IMG/VR virus record: IMGVR_UViG_3300015164_000001
Span: 1-56,246 of that record
Reading direction: 5' to 3' (one strand)
Length of the DNA: 56,246 bases
Source: a virus
Positions 25,374 through 32,193 of this stretch are shown in pieces (position 1 is the stretch's first letter; each line of letters starts with the position of its first letter). The notes under the pieces are model-generated. The model was not told the DNA's origin. It was given only the letters and a program-made list of their open reading frames with translations, and searched no databases. Position numbers and translations under genes: made by a program.

Positions 25374-25663
25374 GTGGGCTATTACCTCCTGGACCATCCC
25401 AACCCGCACGCGCCGAAAAAGCCGGACGGGCAGTACTGGGGATATCCGCTCCGCCAGGGGACCGTGCTTGCTATCACCATTCACATAACCGCATCGATCC
25501 AAAGGTTTCTCTCAGCAGGGCGTCGGCGCCCCAAGAGCGAACGACATCAACACTCACACGCACAACTACACCACGTCTACCGATGCGACCAGTGCAGGCT
25601 CCTCTGGCACCGGCGCCAACATGCCCCCGTATCTCGCGCTGCTCCAGATAATCAAGATCTGAG
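25374..25663 (+). pseudogene. amidase 5' fragment fused out of frame to tail-collar 3' fragment
   Basis: GTG 25374 begins YYLLDHPNPHAPKKPDGQYW and YPLRQGTVLAITIH, the usual N-terminus of actinophage N-acetylmuramoyl-L-alanine amidases. After about 40 residues homology stops. From about 25490 another frame reads KGFSQQGVGAPRANDINTHT, HNYTTSTD and GTGANMPPYLALLQIIKI-stop (25661-25663), the C-terminus of a tail-collar protein. The amidase frame continues as Arg-rich nonsense to 25784. This is a recombination scar joining two broken genes, beside an intact replacement lysin. Confidence 0.6.
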
Positions 25664-25674
25664 TGCGCAGCGGT

Positions 25675-25680
25675 TACTCT
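25675..25680 (+). promoter_or_regulatory. -10-like TACTCT before acidic peptide
   Basis: TACTCT is 6 nt before ATG 25687. The same hexamer is 8 nt before the small terminase gene at 46083. Confidence 0.4.
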
Positions 25681-25686
25681 GCCGCT

Positions 25687-25806
25687 ATGAGCGAAACCAG
25701 CGAACCCGCACCCGAAGAGACGACAGAAGAGGCGGCACCCGTCGAAGAGGTCGATACGCCGGAACCGGACGAAGCCGAGGCTGACTCCGCACCTGATCCC
25801 GAGTAG
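25687..25806 (+). CDS. 39-residue highly acidic protein
   Basis: MSETSEPAPEETTEEAA continues with Glu/Asp/Pro to the end; there is no basic residue. It is probably unstructured. No ribosome site, but a TACTCT element at 6 nt suggests a leaderless start. It ends 3 nt before the endolysin. Function unknown; a DNA-mimic or chaperone-like role is only a guess. Confidence 0.5.
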   Translation: MSETSEPAPEETTEEAAPVEEVDTPEPDEAEADSAPDPE

Positions 25807-25809
25807 CTC

Positions 25810-26688
25810 GTGACGCTCCGCGGGCTCGACTACAGCAACGGGCGACCGCGCGCCTCGGCGGTCAAGGCGGCGGGATTCGCAGCGGTGCTCAGGTACCTCT
25901 CCCACACGCCCTACAAGAATCTGACCCTGGCCGAGGCGGGTGACATGATCGCCAACGGCGTTGACGTTGTTGCCGTTTGGGAGACCGTCGCGGACCGCGC
26001 GCTGGCGGGAGCAACCGCGGGCAGCGACGACGGCAAGGCAGCAAAGCGCCAATACGAGACGTGTGGCGCGCCCGCCGAGGCCGCGATCTTCTACGCCGTC
26101 GACTTCGACGCGCAGCCGTCGCAATTCGCTGCCATCCAGCGATATCAGGACGCGTTCTTCGCGGCCATCGCCCCGCATCCGGGCGGCGTCTACGGCTCCT
26201 ACGCCGTCGTCGAGCACTTCGTCGGCACCGGAGCGACCTACGCGTGGCAGACGGTGGCCTGGTCCCACGGCAAGCGCAGCCCGAAGGCGCACATCTTCCA
26301 GATGACCGGCTACGTCACCGTCGACGGCGTGACGTGTGACCGCAACGAACTGACCGCCCCCTATGGCGGCTGGGCCGGAGTCGCGCCCCCGCCGCCTGCC
26401 CCGCCCGCCCCTGTCCACATGACCATCCAAGGAGTCCCTATGGGCCGCATCACGATCACGATCCCGACCGACGCCGTGGGCGATGGCGATGCCTTCATCT
26501 CCGCGGCCGACAAGTTCGGCGCCATCAGCGGCGCAGGCGTACATGACAAATACGACCCCGCCACCCACGACCCGGACTCGATCGTGGTCCCGATCGGGGC
26601 GCGTGACGACGGAGATCACTTCACGGCGGTGATCGCCCACGGCCCGCCCAACGCGCAGGTGACCACCTGGGCGCTCGTGGCGGACTGA
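25810..26688 (+). CDS. endolysin, DUF1906 glycoside-hydrolase-like
   Basis: 292 residues. Residues 1-190 form a DUF1906 (Rv2525c-like) TIM-barrel: RGLDYSN with a probable catalytic Asp at 7, FAAVLRYLS, AIFYAVDFDAQPSQ, GVYGSYAVVEHF and FQMTGYVTVDGVTCDRNEL. A Pro-rich hinge (APPPPAPPAP) leads to an 85-residue C-terminal domain, probably wall-binding. An internal AAGGAG and in-frame ATG at 26440 mark the beginning of that domain. It lies at the head of the lysis genes and should cleave peptidoglycan. Confidence 0.75.
   Translation: MTLRGLDYSNGRPRASAVKAAGFAAVLRYLSHTPYKNLTLAEAGDMIANGVDVVAVWETVADRALAGATAGSDDGKAAKRQYETCGAPAEAAIFYAVDFDAQPSQFAAIQRYQDAFFAAIAPHPGGVYGSYAVVEHFVGTGATYAWQTVAWSHGKRSPKAHIFQMTGYVTVDGVTCDRNELTAPYGGWAGVAPPPPAPPAPVHMTIQGVPMGRITITIPTDAVGDGDAFISAADKFGAISGAGVHDKYDPATHDPDSIVVPIGARDDGDHFTAVIAHGPPNAQVTTWALVAD
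26440..26688 (+). CDS. internal start: separate C-terminal domain of endolysin
   Basis: AAGGAG at 26429-26434 is 5 nt before ATG 26440, in frame with the endolysin and exactly after its Pro hinge. It would give an 82-residue protein (MGRITITIPTDAVGDGD...). Some phage lysins are known to make such a second product that assembles with the full-length enzyme. The GTG of the full gene has no site this good. Confidence 0.5.
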   Translation: MGRITITIPTDAVGDGDAFISAADKFGAISGAGVHDKYDPATHDPDSIVVPIGARDDGDHFTAVIAHGPPNAQVTTWALVAD

Positions 26689-27077
26689 TGTGGGCTGTCA
26701 TCACGCTGACCACCACCCAGGCATGGGTCGGTCTCATAGCCACCGTCTGCGGCATCCTCGCGTTTCTGGGTAAGAGTGTCGTCGGGAGATTCATGATCCG
26801 CCAACTCATCACCGACCCGATCAACGACAGCCTCGACAAGAAGCTCTACCCACTCGTACAGGCCACCGTGGCGGCCCAAGGCGCGGCGGAAGCGGCCAAG
26901 CGGGCATCGGCGGCCGCGCAGGACGCGGCAGCGGAGACACACCGGGGCATCGCCAACCTCGACGTGCGGATTGCCCGCCTCGAAGCCGACTCCATGCCCG
27001 ATAATGGAGGCTCGACGCGTGACCTGCTCGAACGAATCGCCGCGTCTGTAGGCGCCGACCCGAAGCCCTCGAACTAA
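26688..27077 (+). CDS. membrane protein with coiled-coil tail, holin-like
   Basis: 129 residues. One membrane span (about 10-32), then an Ala-rich amphipathic coiled coil (AAQGAAEAAKRASAAAQDAA) and an acidic C-terminus. Its place directly after the endolysin (ATG overlapping TGA) suggests a lysis role: holin, antiholin or membrane anchor. One span is few for a classic holin. Confidence 0.55.
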   Translation: MWAVITLTTTQAWVGLIATVCGILAFLGKSVVGRFMIRQLITDPINDSLDKKLYPLVQATVAAQGAAEAAKRASAAAQDAAAETHRGIANLDVRIARLEADSMPDNGGSTRDLLERIAASVGADPKPSN

Positions 27078-27090
27078 GGAGTCCTCCTAA

Positions 27091-27243
27091 ATGTCCCAAC
27101 TCCGCCTCGTCCTCGCCATTCTCGCCATCCTCTGTGGGCTCGGCGTTCTTTTCGTTGCGTTGAAGACCAACGACGTGAAAGTTCTCGCGGTCGGGCTCAT
27201 CCTGGCCGCGGTAGCGATCATCGTGGACCGCTCCGCTCCGTGA
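27091..27243 (+). CDS. 50-residue two-span membrane protein, candidate holin
   Basis: MSQLRLVLAILAILCGLGVL, a short polar turn (KTNDVK) and a second hydrophobic segment (LAVGLILAAVAIIV). AAGGAG precedes it by about 10 nt. The size and hairpin topology fit small class II holins. Confidence 0.55.
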   Translation: MSQLRLVLAILAILCGLGVLFVALKTNDVKVLAVGLILAAVAIIVDRSAP

Positions 27244-27716
27244 CCCAACGGCCGCGCTCCCGCCACGTCATCGCGGCCGGCGCGTTCGTTGTCGCCTCCT
27301 CCGTTGGTGCAGCCGCGGTCTCCATGCATCACGGGCCGGCGCCGGTGCTCGCCACCATCCCCGGCGCGCTGAATCCCGACGTGACCCAGAGCAATGTGGG
27401 CGTGACCATCTGCGTCCCGAACTGGACCGCATCGGTCCGCCCATCATCGGGCTACACGTCCTCGCTCAAACAGCAGCAGATGGCCGACCTCGGCTACCGC
27501 GACCGCGACCCGAGTCATTTTGAGGAGGATCATCTCGTCCCGCTCGGTGCTGGCGGCCAGCCGACCGCGCCATCGAATCTGTGGCCCCAACCACGAGGTC
27601 AGGCCAAGCGCGACGACCCGCTCGAGACCAAGATCCAGCGGGCCATCTGCGCCGGCCAGATCACCTTGGCGGAGGGCCAGCGCCAGATCACCGACTACAA
27701 ACGCCGTAACGGATAA
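27240..27716 (+). CDS. secreted HNH/His-Me-finger-like protein
   Basis: 158 residues. Signal-anchor-like helix at about 9-28. The C-terminal half, DRDPSHFEEDHLVPLGAGGQ and APSNLWPQPRG, matches a secreted family related to HNH nucleases (the DHxxPL...NLW pattern). GTG overlaps the previous TGA. In a lysis cassette it could degrade released host DNA or affect the wall. Confidence 0.6.
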   Translation: MTQRPRSRHVIAAGAFVVASSVGAAAVSMHHGPAPVLATIPGALNPDVTQSNVGVTICVPNWTASVRPSSGYTSSLKQQQMADLGYRDRDPSHFEEDHLVPLGAGGQPTAPSNLWPQPRGQAKRDDPLETKIQRAICAGQITLAEGQRQITDYKRRNG

Positions 27717-27728
27717 GGAGCCCCAGCC

Positions 27729-27983
27729 ATGAGCACCAAGCCCGCATCCCTCCTCGCGACCGAGCCCGTCGCCATCATCGGCGCACTCATGGCGTTTCTG
27801 CAGTCGGCGTTCGTCGTGGTGTCCGTGTTCAATATCGTGACCCTCGACGGCCAACAGCAGGCGGCCGTCCAAGGGCTCCTGACGACGGGCCTCGGGCTGA
27901 TCGGCGCGTTCTACGCTCGGGGCAAGTCCGTGTCGCGGGCCACCCTCGACCAGCTCGGCAATGGGGCACCACCCGCGCCGTAG
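27729..27983 (+). CDS. two-span membrane protein, holin candidate
   Basis: 84 residues. Spans at about 14-38 and 46-63 (GLLTTGLGLIGAFYARG), then a polar tail. AAGGAG is 6 nt before the ATG. Similar small proteins occur in actinophage lysis cassettes and are often called holins. Three membrane proteins in a row leave it open which is the holin. Confidence 0.6.
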   Translation: MSTKPASLLATEPVAIIGALMAFLQSAFVVVSVFNIVTLDGQQQAAVQGLLTTGLGLIGAFYARGKSVSRATLDQLGNGAPPAP

Positions 27984-27990
27984 GAGGTCC

Positions 27991-28020
27991 TTGACCCTCG
28001 CTAGTCCAGCGCGCTAGAGT
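27991..28020 (+). promoter_or_regulatory. class A promoter box 3 with -35
   Basis: TTGACC (27991-27996), 18-bp spacer ending GTCCAGCGCGC, TAGAGT (28015-28020), then 7 nt to ATG 28028. The best complete promoter of the set, giving the geometry for the others. Confidence 0.8.
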
Positions 28021-28027
28021 GGCGCCT

Positions 28028-28225
28028 ATGACAACGACCAGCATCCCTTACGAGGACCTCGCCCAGTTCCAACGGGCGCCCGAGGACCAGCCCGTCCACT
28101 TCGAGTGCGTCCGCTGCCAGGACGGCATAGCCCGCGAGGACGCCGCGCAAGGCTCCGATGGCGTCCTGTGCCCGCGGTGCGCCGAGCACGAGATCCGCGC
28201 CGGTGGACGCGTGTCGTTCCGATGA
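28028..28225 (+). CDS. small zinc-ribbon protein
   Basis: 65 residues starting MTTTS, driven by a class A promoter. CVRCQDG and CPRCAEHE supply two CxxC knuckles about 20 residues apart, a zinc-ribbon pattern. ATG 28028 is 7 nt after the -10; a GTG within the -10 is excluded. First gene of a run of small early-type genes. Confidence 0.7.
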   Translation: MTTTSIPYEDLAQFQRAPEDQPVHFECVRCQDGIAREDAAQGSDGVLCPRCAEHEIRAGGRVSFR

Positions 28226-28602
28226 CCGCCGTCCCCGGAAGCATCGAGAAGGTCGTCGAGGACGCCGTTCGCGCCCAGGTGCAGCAGATGATCGTGACCT
28301 CGCTGGAGTCGGTCGACGGGCTGACCGCTCGCATTGTCGCCGGAGCGATGCAGGCAAAGGTCAAGGATGGCTACCACGAGACGGTGTTCATCGAGAAGAT
28401 ATGCCGCGAGGCCGTGCAAGAGGCGGCACAGACCGCGGTGAAAGAGTGGATCGTCGAACAACGCCCGATGCTCATGGCCGAGATCAAGCGTCAGTTGTCT
28501 GCTCAGAAGGCCGGAGTCGCACAGGCGCTCGTCGAATCGCTGGCGAAGTCTGCAGCGAACGCGTACACATTCAAGGTCGAGATCGGCAAGGCCGAGTCAT
28601 GA
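28222..28602 (+). CDS. hypothetical helical protein
   Basis: 126 residues, almost entirely amphipathic helix (VEDAVRAQVQQMIVTSLESV, REAVQEAAQTAVKEWIVEQR). ATG overlaps the previous stop. No family recognised. The pattern suggests an oligomeric coiled-coil protein. Confidence 0.65.
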   Translation: MTAVPGSIEKVVEDAVRAQVQQMIVTSLESVDGLTARIVAGAMQAKVKDGYHETVFIEKICREAVQEAAQTAVKEWIVEQRPMLMAEIKRQLSAQKAGVAQALVESLAKSAANAYTFKVEIGKAES

Positions 28603-28664
28603 CGCGGCGAGTGTTCAAGTACCCATTGCTACTAAGGACGTGGGCAAGCCGCGCGAGCCGATGA
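28599..28664 (+). CDS. 21-residue basic peptide
   Basis: MTRRVFKYPLLLRTWASRAS plus Arg. It overlaps both neighbours with ATGA junctions, which is the only support. Its position suggests a coupling peptide. Confidence 0.3.
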   Translation: MTRRVFKYPLLLRTWASRASR

Positions 28665-28750
28665 AAGGTTCGACCGCCGCGGTTGTCGCGCTTGTGTCCC
28701 TCGCTCAGATCGCGGGCGTCCTATTCATCGGAACGGGGCACCTGCGATGA
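28661..28750 (+). CDS. 29-residue membrane peptide
   Basis: MKGSTAAVVALVSLAQIAGV then FIGTGHLR: one membrane helix. ATGA overlaps on both sides. Confidence 0.4.
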   Translation: MKGSTAAVVALVSLAQIAGVLFIGTGHLR

Positions 28751-28914
28751 CCGTCGCCCTGCCCGCCGTCATCATCGCCCTCATCGGCTTCACCGGAGGA
28801 TGGGTGGCCCACGCCATGCACATGGCGCGCCTCCGCGAGCAACGGCGCTACCCGCGCCACACCTACCCGCGCAGCGTCCCGCCGACGCGCAAAAGAATGG
28901 ATCGGATCAACTGA
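28747..28914 (+). CDS. 55-residue membrane protein
   Basis: N-terminal membrane helix (LPAVIIALIGFTGGWVAH), then a strongly basic cytoplasmic tail (RLREQRRYPRHTYPRS). Overlaps both neighbours. The charge pattern places the tail inside the cell. Confidence 0.5.
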   Translation: MTVALPAVIIALIGFTGGWVAHAMHMARLREQRRYPRHTYPRSVPPTRKRMDRIN

Positions 28915-29141
28915 TGGGACAAGCCCTCTCTGTCATAGCCTCCGGCCTCTTCGCGGTCATCATCGCCGCTGTGGTCTTCGCGCTGTACTTCCTGCCCACC
29001 ATCGTCGCGGTCGCGACCAAGAGCCGTCACTCCGCGGCGGTGTTCGTCATCGACCTGTTCTTCGGCTGGACCTTTATCGGGTGGGTCGTCGCGCTGGCGA
29101 TGGGCGTCAGTGGTCAGCCCGTTCGCCCCGATCAGCGATGA
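28914..29141 (+). CDS. superinfection-immunity family membrane protein
   Basis: 75 residues with two membrane segments. ALYFLPTIVAVATKSRH, then VFVIDLFFGWTFIGWVVALA, match the Imm superinfection-immunity family (T4 Imm type), with its conserved YFLP and GWT-IGW motifs. In T4 the protein stops DNA entry of a second phage; that role here is inferred. It ends an operon of tiny membrane proteins that may work with it. Confidence 0.75.
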   Translation: MGQALSVIASGLFAVIIAAVVFALYFLPTIVAVATKSRHSAAVFVIDLFFGWTFIGWVVALAMGVSGQPVRPDQR

Positions 29142-29452
29142 CCGACAGTCACGCTGGCGCGATTCCGCACGAGTTCCATGACGCCTTCTGTTGGCTGCAG
29201 AACGAGGCATTCTGCGCGTGTGACCGCGCCCGTGGTCACTTCGGGCCGCACTCGTGGGAACTGCCCGTGGACACGCAGGTGTGGGTCAAGCGCGAGCTTT
29301 ACGAGGCTGTGTGGCAGGCGTGGGAACTGGCACGCGACGGGCTGACAATCATTGCCCAAGAGGGATCAGCCCTCGCTCGGCAGGAGCGACAACTGGCGGG
29401 CGTCATCCTCAGATCAGCCGGTTTGGCGATCCCTGAACGGCGGCCGTCTTGA
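29138..29452 (+). CDS. hypothetical protein
   Basis: 104 residues. CWLQNEAFCACDRARGHFG has two Cys and His that might bind metal. The rest is helical (LYEAVWQAWELARDGL, a heptad-like stretch). The stop overlaps the next TTG start. No family recognised. Confidence 0.6.
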   Translation: MTDSHAGAIPHEFHDAFCWLQNEAFCACDRARGHFGPHSWELPVDTQVWVKRELYEAVWQAWELARDGLTIIAQEGSALARQERQLAGVILRSAGLAIPERRPS

Positions 29453-30042
29453 CGCTGTTCGACGAGCCCGAACTGCCCCCTCACCTGAGAGCCGGGGATG
29501 GGCCGGACCCGGAGGCCGAGGCCGTCATCTCCGCTCTGGCGCGGGTATTCGGGCGCCAGCCGTGGCGGATCGGAGGCGAGCGCGAGGCGGAATGGTGCGC
29601 CAACCGCTGGGCCGCGGCCAAGGCGACGATCGACGCCATCGACGCCCATGCCGACGAGTACGCGCAGCGCATCGAGGAATGGCGCAAGGCCCGCACCGCC
29701 GAGGCCGAGCGGACGGTCGCGTGGGCCTCGGCGCATCTCACGCGGTGGCTGGAGCGCGAGCACGAGGCCGACCCAAAAGTCCTGTCCCGCAAGCTGCCAT
29801 CGGCCACCGTCGCCTCCAAAGCCGGCGGGGAGCGATGGGAGATACACCCCGACCTGTTCATCCCTTGGGCTCTAGTGAACGGCCGGACCGATCTGCTCAA
29901 GATCACGCCCGCACTCAACGAAGCGAAGAAGGCGCTGGAGCGCAAGGACGACCAGGCCATCGACCCGGACACGTCCGAGCTGATTCCTGGCGTGATCGTG
30001 GAGGATTCGCCTCGCTCCTTCCGCGTGGACCCGGCCCGATGA
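29449..30042 (+). CDS. Gam-like host-nuclease inhibitor (putative)
   Basis: 197 residues. A long helical hairpin at about 40-110 (AAAKATIDAIDAHADEYA, TVAWASAHLTRWLEREHEA) leads to SRKLPSATVASKAGGERWEI and IPWALVNGRTDLLKITPALN. This arrangement matches Mu Gam-like proteins that coat linear DNA ends against RecBCD/AddAB. Starts with TTG overlapping the previous TGA. It would protect replicating or injected DNA. Confidence 0.6.
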   Translation: MTLFDEPELPPHLRAGDGPDPEAEAVISALARVFGRQPWRIGGEREAEWCANRWAAAKATIDAIDAHADEYAQRIEEWRKARTAEAERTVAWASAHLTRWLEREHEADPKVLSRKLPSATVASKAGGERWEIHPDLFIPWALVNGRTDLLKITPALNEAKKALERKDDQAIDPDTSELIPGVIVEDSPRSFRVDPAR

Positions 30043-30049
30043 GCGATCT

Positions 30050-30241
30050 ATGGTCCATCAACTGATCGAGCACAAGGGACTCGGCTCTAACGGTGGCGCG
30101 CCCTACCTGCTGTCGGCACGGTGCGGTCAAACGGAGCGCCGAGTTTCTCTGAACGTGCCGTTCCCCGAGTCCTTCACTGGCTGGAGCAGTCGAGTCACCT
30201 GCGATGCCTGCCGCAGACGCGACGTAGCCCTCGCTTCCTGA
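30050..30241 (+). CDS. Cys-containing small protein, copy 1 of module
   Basis: 63 residues, 44 of 62 aligned residues identical to the protein at 38417. Shared VHQLIEHKG, APY.LSARCG, FPESFTGW and SRVTC..C. The CxxC plus an upstream Cys could bind zinc. Its stop is followed by a 6-bp hairpin (TCCTGA/TCAGGA), a TACGCT element and the duplicated RNA. Gene and RNA were copied together, so the protein may bind or serve the RNA (inference). Confidence 0.7.
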   Translation: MVHQLIEHKGLGSNGGAPYLLSARCGQTERRVSLNVPFPESFTGWSSRVTCDACRRRDVALAS

Positions 30242-30257
30242 GTGTCAGGAGGAGGGC

Positions 30258-30263
30258 TACGCT
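30258..30263 (+). promoter_or_regulatory. class B -10 (TACGCT) of RNA copy 1
   Basis: AGGGCTACGCT is conserved in both module copies. A start 7 nt later (30271) fits the leaderless spacing used elsewhere. Confidence 0.5.
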
Positions 30264-30270
30264 GTCTCGC

Positions 30271-30603
30271 AGTGCGACGAGAAACCCACCGTATCAACGA
30301 ACGCTGACTGACCGGGCAGTGCCCGACGACATCAGCCCGATCCACTGCTGAGTGGGTGGGATCACCCGTTATCGAACCTGTGGTCTGCTGAACGGAGACA
30401 CCGCTATTCCCGGCCGAGAACGCTGGCAAGGAGCGAAGTCCGTCGGCCCGGTGTGAACCGGCAGGCGCGTTTCTGACACGAAAGTCAGGGAGGGTGGCGG
30501 TCGCTAATCCATAACGCTGCCGTTGGTTGCAGGCTTCGGGACCTTTCATTGCTGACTACGGCTTCGGCTTTGCCATTCGCTTCCCTGATCACAGGCGAAT
30601 GGG
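30271..30603 (+). ncRNA. candidate novel structured RNA, copy 1
   Basis: About 335 nt without a credible protein gene. Helices: CGGGC-AGT-GCCCG near its 5' part; GGGTG/CACCC around GGAT; CCGGC/GCTGG (30410-30426); CCGGT-GTGA-ACCGG (30448-30461); CTGAC/GTCAG; AACG/CGTT; and CCATTCGC/GCGAATGG (30573-30602) at the 3' end. Compared with copy 2, paired bases change together (G-C to A-U, U-A to C-G, C-G to U-A) while the tetraloop stays GNRA. It is not recognisable as tmRNA, RNase P, 6S or a self-splicing intron. Confidence 0.75.
30272..30307 (+). CDS. 11-codon leader-like ORF at RNA 5' end, copy 1
   Basis: GTG CGA CGA GAA ... TGA encodes MRRETHRINER, starting one base after the predicted transcript start. 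Copy 2 has an 11-codon ORF of the same length at the same place (MGREAHDTSGD). The shared R-E-x-H is weak evidence; it may be chance. Confidence 0.2.
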   Translation: MRRETHRINER

Positions 30604-30642
30604 GGATGAGACGCGGGGTGGGGGAACTGGTCCCGATAGTCC

Positions 30643-30672
30643 TTGCGTCGCTCTAGTCCAGCGCGCTAGAGT
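30643..30672 (+). promoter_or_regulatory. class A promoter box 4 with -35
   Basis: TTGCGT (30643-30648), 18-bp spacer with AGTCCAGCGCGC, TAGAGT (30667-30672), 6 nt to ATG 30679. Confidence 0.75.
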
Positions 30673-30678
30673 GATCGC

Positions 30679-30900
30679 ATGACAATGACCCGCAGAGAAG
30701 AGCCCACGCAACAGCCCGAGCGCGCCATCGTCGGGCACTGCCCCGAGTGCGCGCGGGTGGTCATCCTGTGCAACAACCACGAGTCATGGCCCCTCGTCGT
30801 CTGCCATTGCGGATGGGAGGGCGGGACCGATGGCATCGTGAACCGCGTCCGGGTCGAGAACGGCGGCCGCATCGTCGACCAGCAGCACTCCGACTTCTGA
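30679..30900 (+). CDS. zinc-ribbon protein
   Basis: 73 residues beginning MTMTRREE. CPEC (about 22-25) and CHCG (about 43-46) frame VVILCNNHESWPLVV, a compact zinc ribbon. Leaderless class A start. First gene of the operon reaching WhiB. Confidence 0.7.
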   Translation: MTMTRREEPTQQPERAIVGHCPECARVVILCNNHESWPLVVCHCGWEGGTDGIVNRVRVENGGRIVDQQHSDF

Positions 30901-31076
30901 TGAGTGTCGCCCCGACTTTCCACGACGCCGCCAAGCGCTCCGTCGTCACCCTGCCCGACCATCGCACCGCGCGCCTCGTGTTCGTGGCTCGCAAGGGGAA
31001 CACGGCGCGCGTGCAACTGGAGAGCGGCGCCTTCCTCAGCGTCAAGGCCGACTCTCTCAAGGTGGAGGAATCGTGA
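30900..31076 (+). CDS. hypothetical SH3-like small protein
   Basis: 58 residues, mostly beta (RTARLVFVARKGNTARVQLE), with an alternation typical of small barrels. ATG overlaps the previous TGA. Function unknown. Confidence 0.6.
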   Translation: MSVAPTFHDAAKRSVVTLPDHRTARLVFVARKGNTARVQLESGAFLSVKADSLKVEES

Positions 31077-31288
31077 CGACCTATGTGCTGGTCGAAGTCG
31101 GATGCATCGAGTGCGGGGATGACACGCTCGTCCGTGCGCTGACCGACGAGCTGCCCGCCGATGCGCTTGTCGTCCATCCCGGTGACAGCGTGGAACTGAC
31201 CTACCACGCCTCGCTGATCGCGATCCCCGTCACACCCGAGGCGCAAAATCCGAGCATGGCCCCTTCCCCGAAAGAGAGCACCCAATGA
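31073..31288 (+). CDS. hypothetical protein
   Basis: 71 residues, GTG start overlapping the previous stop. Beta-rich N-terminus with a single CIEC pair (VGCIECGDD), then an acidic, Pro-rich tail. No family recognised. Confidence 0.6.
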   Translation: MTTYVLVEVGCIECGDDTLVRALTDELPADALVVHPGDSVELTYHASLIAIPVTPEAQNPSMAPSPKESTQ

Positions 31289-32193
31289 CCGCCACCGAGA
31301 TCGCCACCATGGATGGGGCACCGCTGCCCGTCACCCGTTCCACGATGCCCGTCCGCCAGTCGCCCGCCGCCCTGGCCGAGCAGGCCCAGGAGATCCGCGA
31401 GGTCATGCGCGCCGTGCTCGTGGAGAACACCGACTACGGCGTGATCCCCGGGACCAACAAGCCATCGCTCTACAAGAGCGGGGCGGAATGGCTGCTCAAG
31501 TGGGGCGGCTTCGGGCATCGTCTCGAGCCGGTCGAGGTCGAGCGCGACGCCGACGGGCGCAAGTACGGCGTGACCTATCGCTGCACCGTGACCCTGCTGT
31601 CGGATCCGAGCGCCATCGTCTCAACTTGCGACGGATACGCAGGGATGGACGAAGATCGGTTCTGCCAGTCCGTCGAGGAACTCATGGCGAAGGAGAAGGC
31701 CAACGCCACGAAGTACAAGCGCGCGGCGGCCGAGTGGAAGTGGGCCGCGCCCTACCGAGCGCCGTGGAACTCCGTGCTCAAGATGGCGGAGAAGCGCGCT
31801 CTGGTGGGAGCCACGTTGCAGGCCTGCGCCGCCTCCGGGCTCTTCACGCAGGACATGGAGGATCATGCGCCGGCCGGCGTCCGTGAGCCAACCGAGCCTA
31901 CGGACTGGTTCGTCGCCAACGGGTGGGACGATGGAGACGCCGAGGAGGACGCCCACCACCGGGCCCTGATGGCCCGCCACAAGGCCCTGAGTGAGACGCC
32001 TCGGGCCGACTTCGATGGATGGGCCGCGGCCAACGGCATCGACCTGAAGAAGGCCCTCAAGCGCGAGCAGTGGGAGCAGGCGACGACCTACATTGACGCT
32101 CTCGCCGGCCAAGCCGTGGAGGACGCCACCGGCGACGAGACCACAGTCGAGAGCGGCAACGGGAGAGGGGAAGAGCCCGAACCCCGCCCTTGA
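31285..32193 (+). CDS. conserved phage protein of the VIPGT/KPSL family
   Basis: 302 residues. NTDYGVIPGTNKPSLYKSGA and EWLLKWGGF form a block seen in many phage and plasmid proteins encoded near recombination genes. YRCTVTLLSDPS and WNSVLKMAEKRALVGATLQA follow, the latter like the C-terminal helix of single-strand annealing and ssDNA-binding proteins. The last 110 residues are acidic. A role in DNA recombination is likely but unproven. Confidence 0.6.
   Translation: MTATEIATMDGAPLPVTRSTMPVRQSPAALAEQAQEIREVMRAVLVENTDYGVIPGTNKPSLYKSGAEWLLKWGGFGHRLEPVEVERDADGRKYGVTYRCTVTLLSDPSAIVSTCDGYAGMDEDRFCQSVEELMAKEKANATKYKRAAAEWKWAAPYRAPWNSVLKMAEKRALVGATLQACAASGLFTQDMEDHAPAGVREPTEPTDWFVANGWDDGDAEEDAHHRALMARHKALSETPRADFDGWAAANGIDLKKALKREQWEQATTYIDALAGQAVEDATGDETTVESGNGRGEEPEPRP

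Larger units (their letters stand above)
30052..30604 (+). repeat. duplicated gene-plus-RNA module, copy 1
   Basis: Similarity to 38417-38972 begins at the second codon of the small gene and stops sharply after CAGGCGAATGG. The last 130 nt (30473-30602) differ at one base only, much closer than the coding part. Confidence 0.9.

Noticed and set aside
25664-25784. C-terminal continuation of the amidase frame
   Set aside because: It is Arg-rich, unlike any amidase, and overlaps an in-frame acidic gene and the collar remnant.
30271-30603. Group I intron or IStron for the duplicated RNA
   Set aside because: GACTA and GAAAGTC are present but in the wrong order for P3/P7, no exon gene is interrupted and no transposase or endonuclease is inside.
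30271-30603. Retron or reverse-transcriptase-associated RNA
   Set aside because: No reverse transcriptase motif (YxDD) is present in the neighbourhood.
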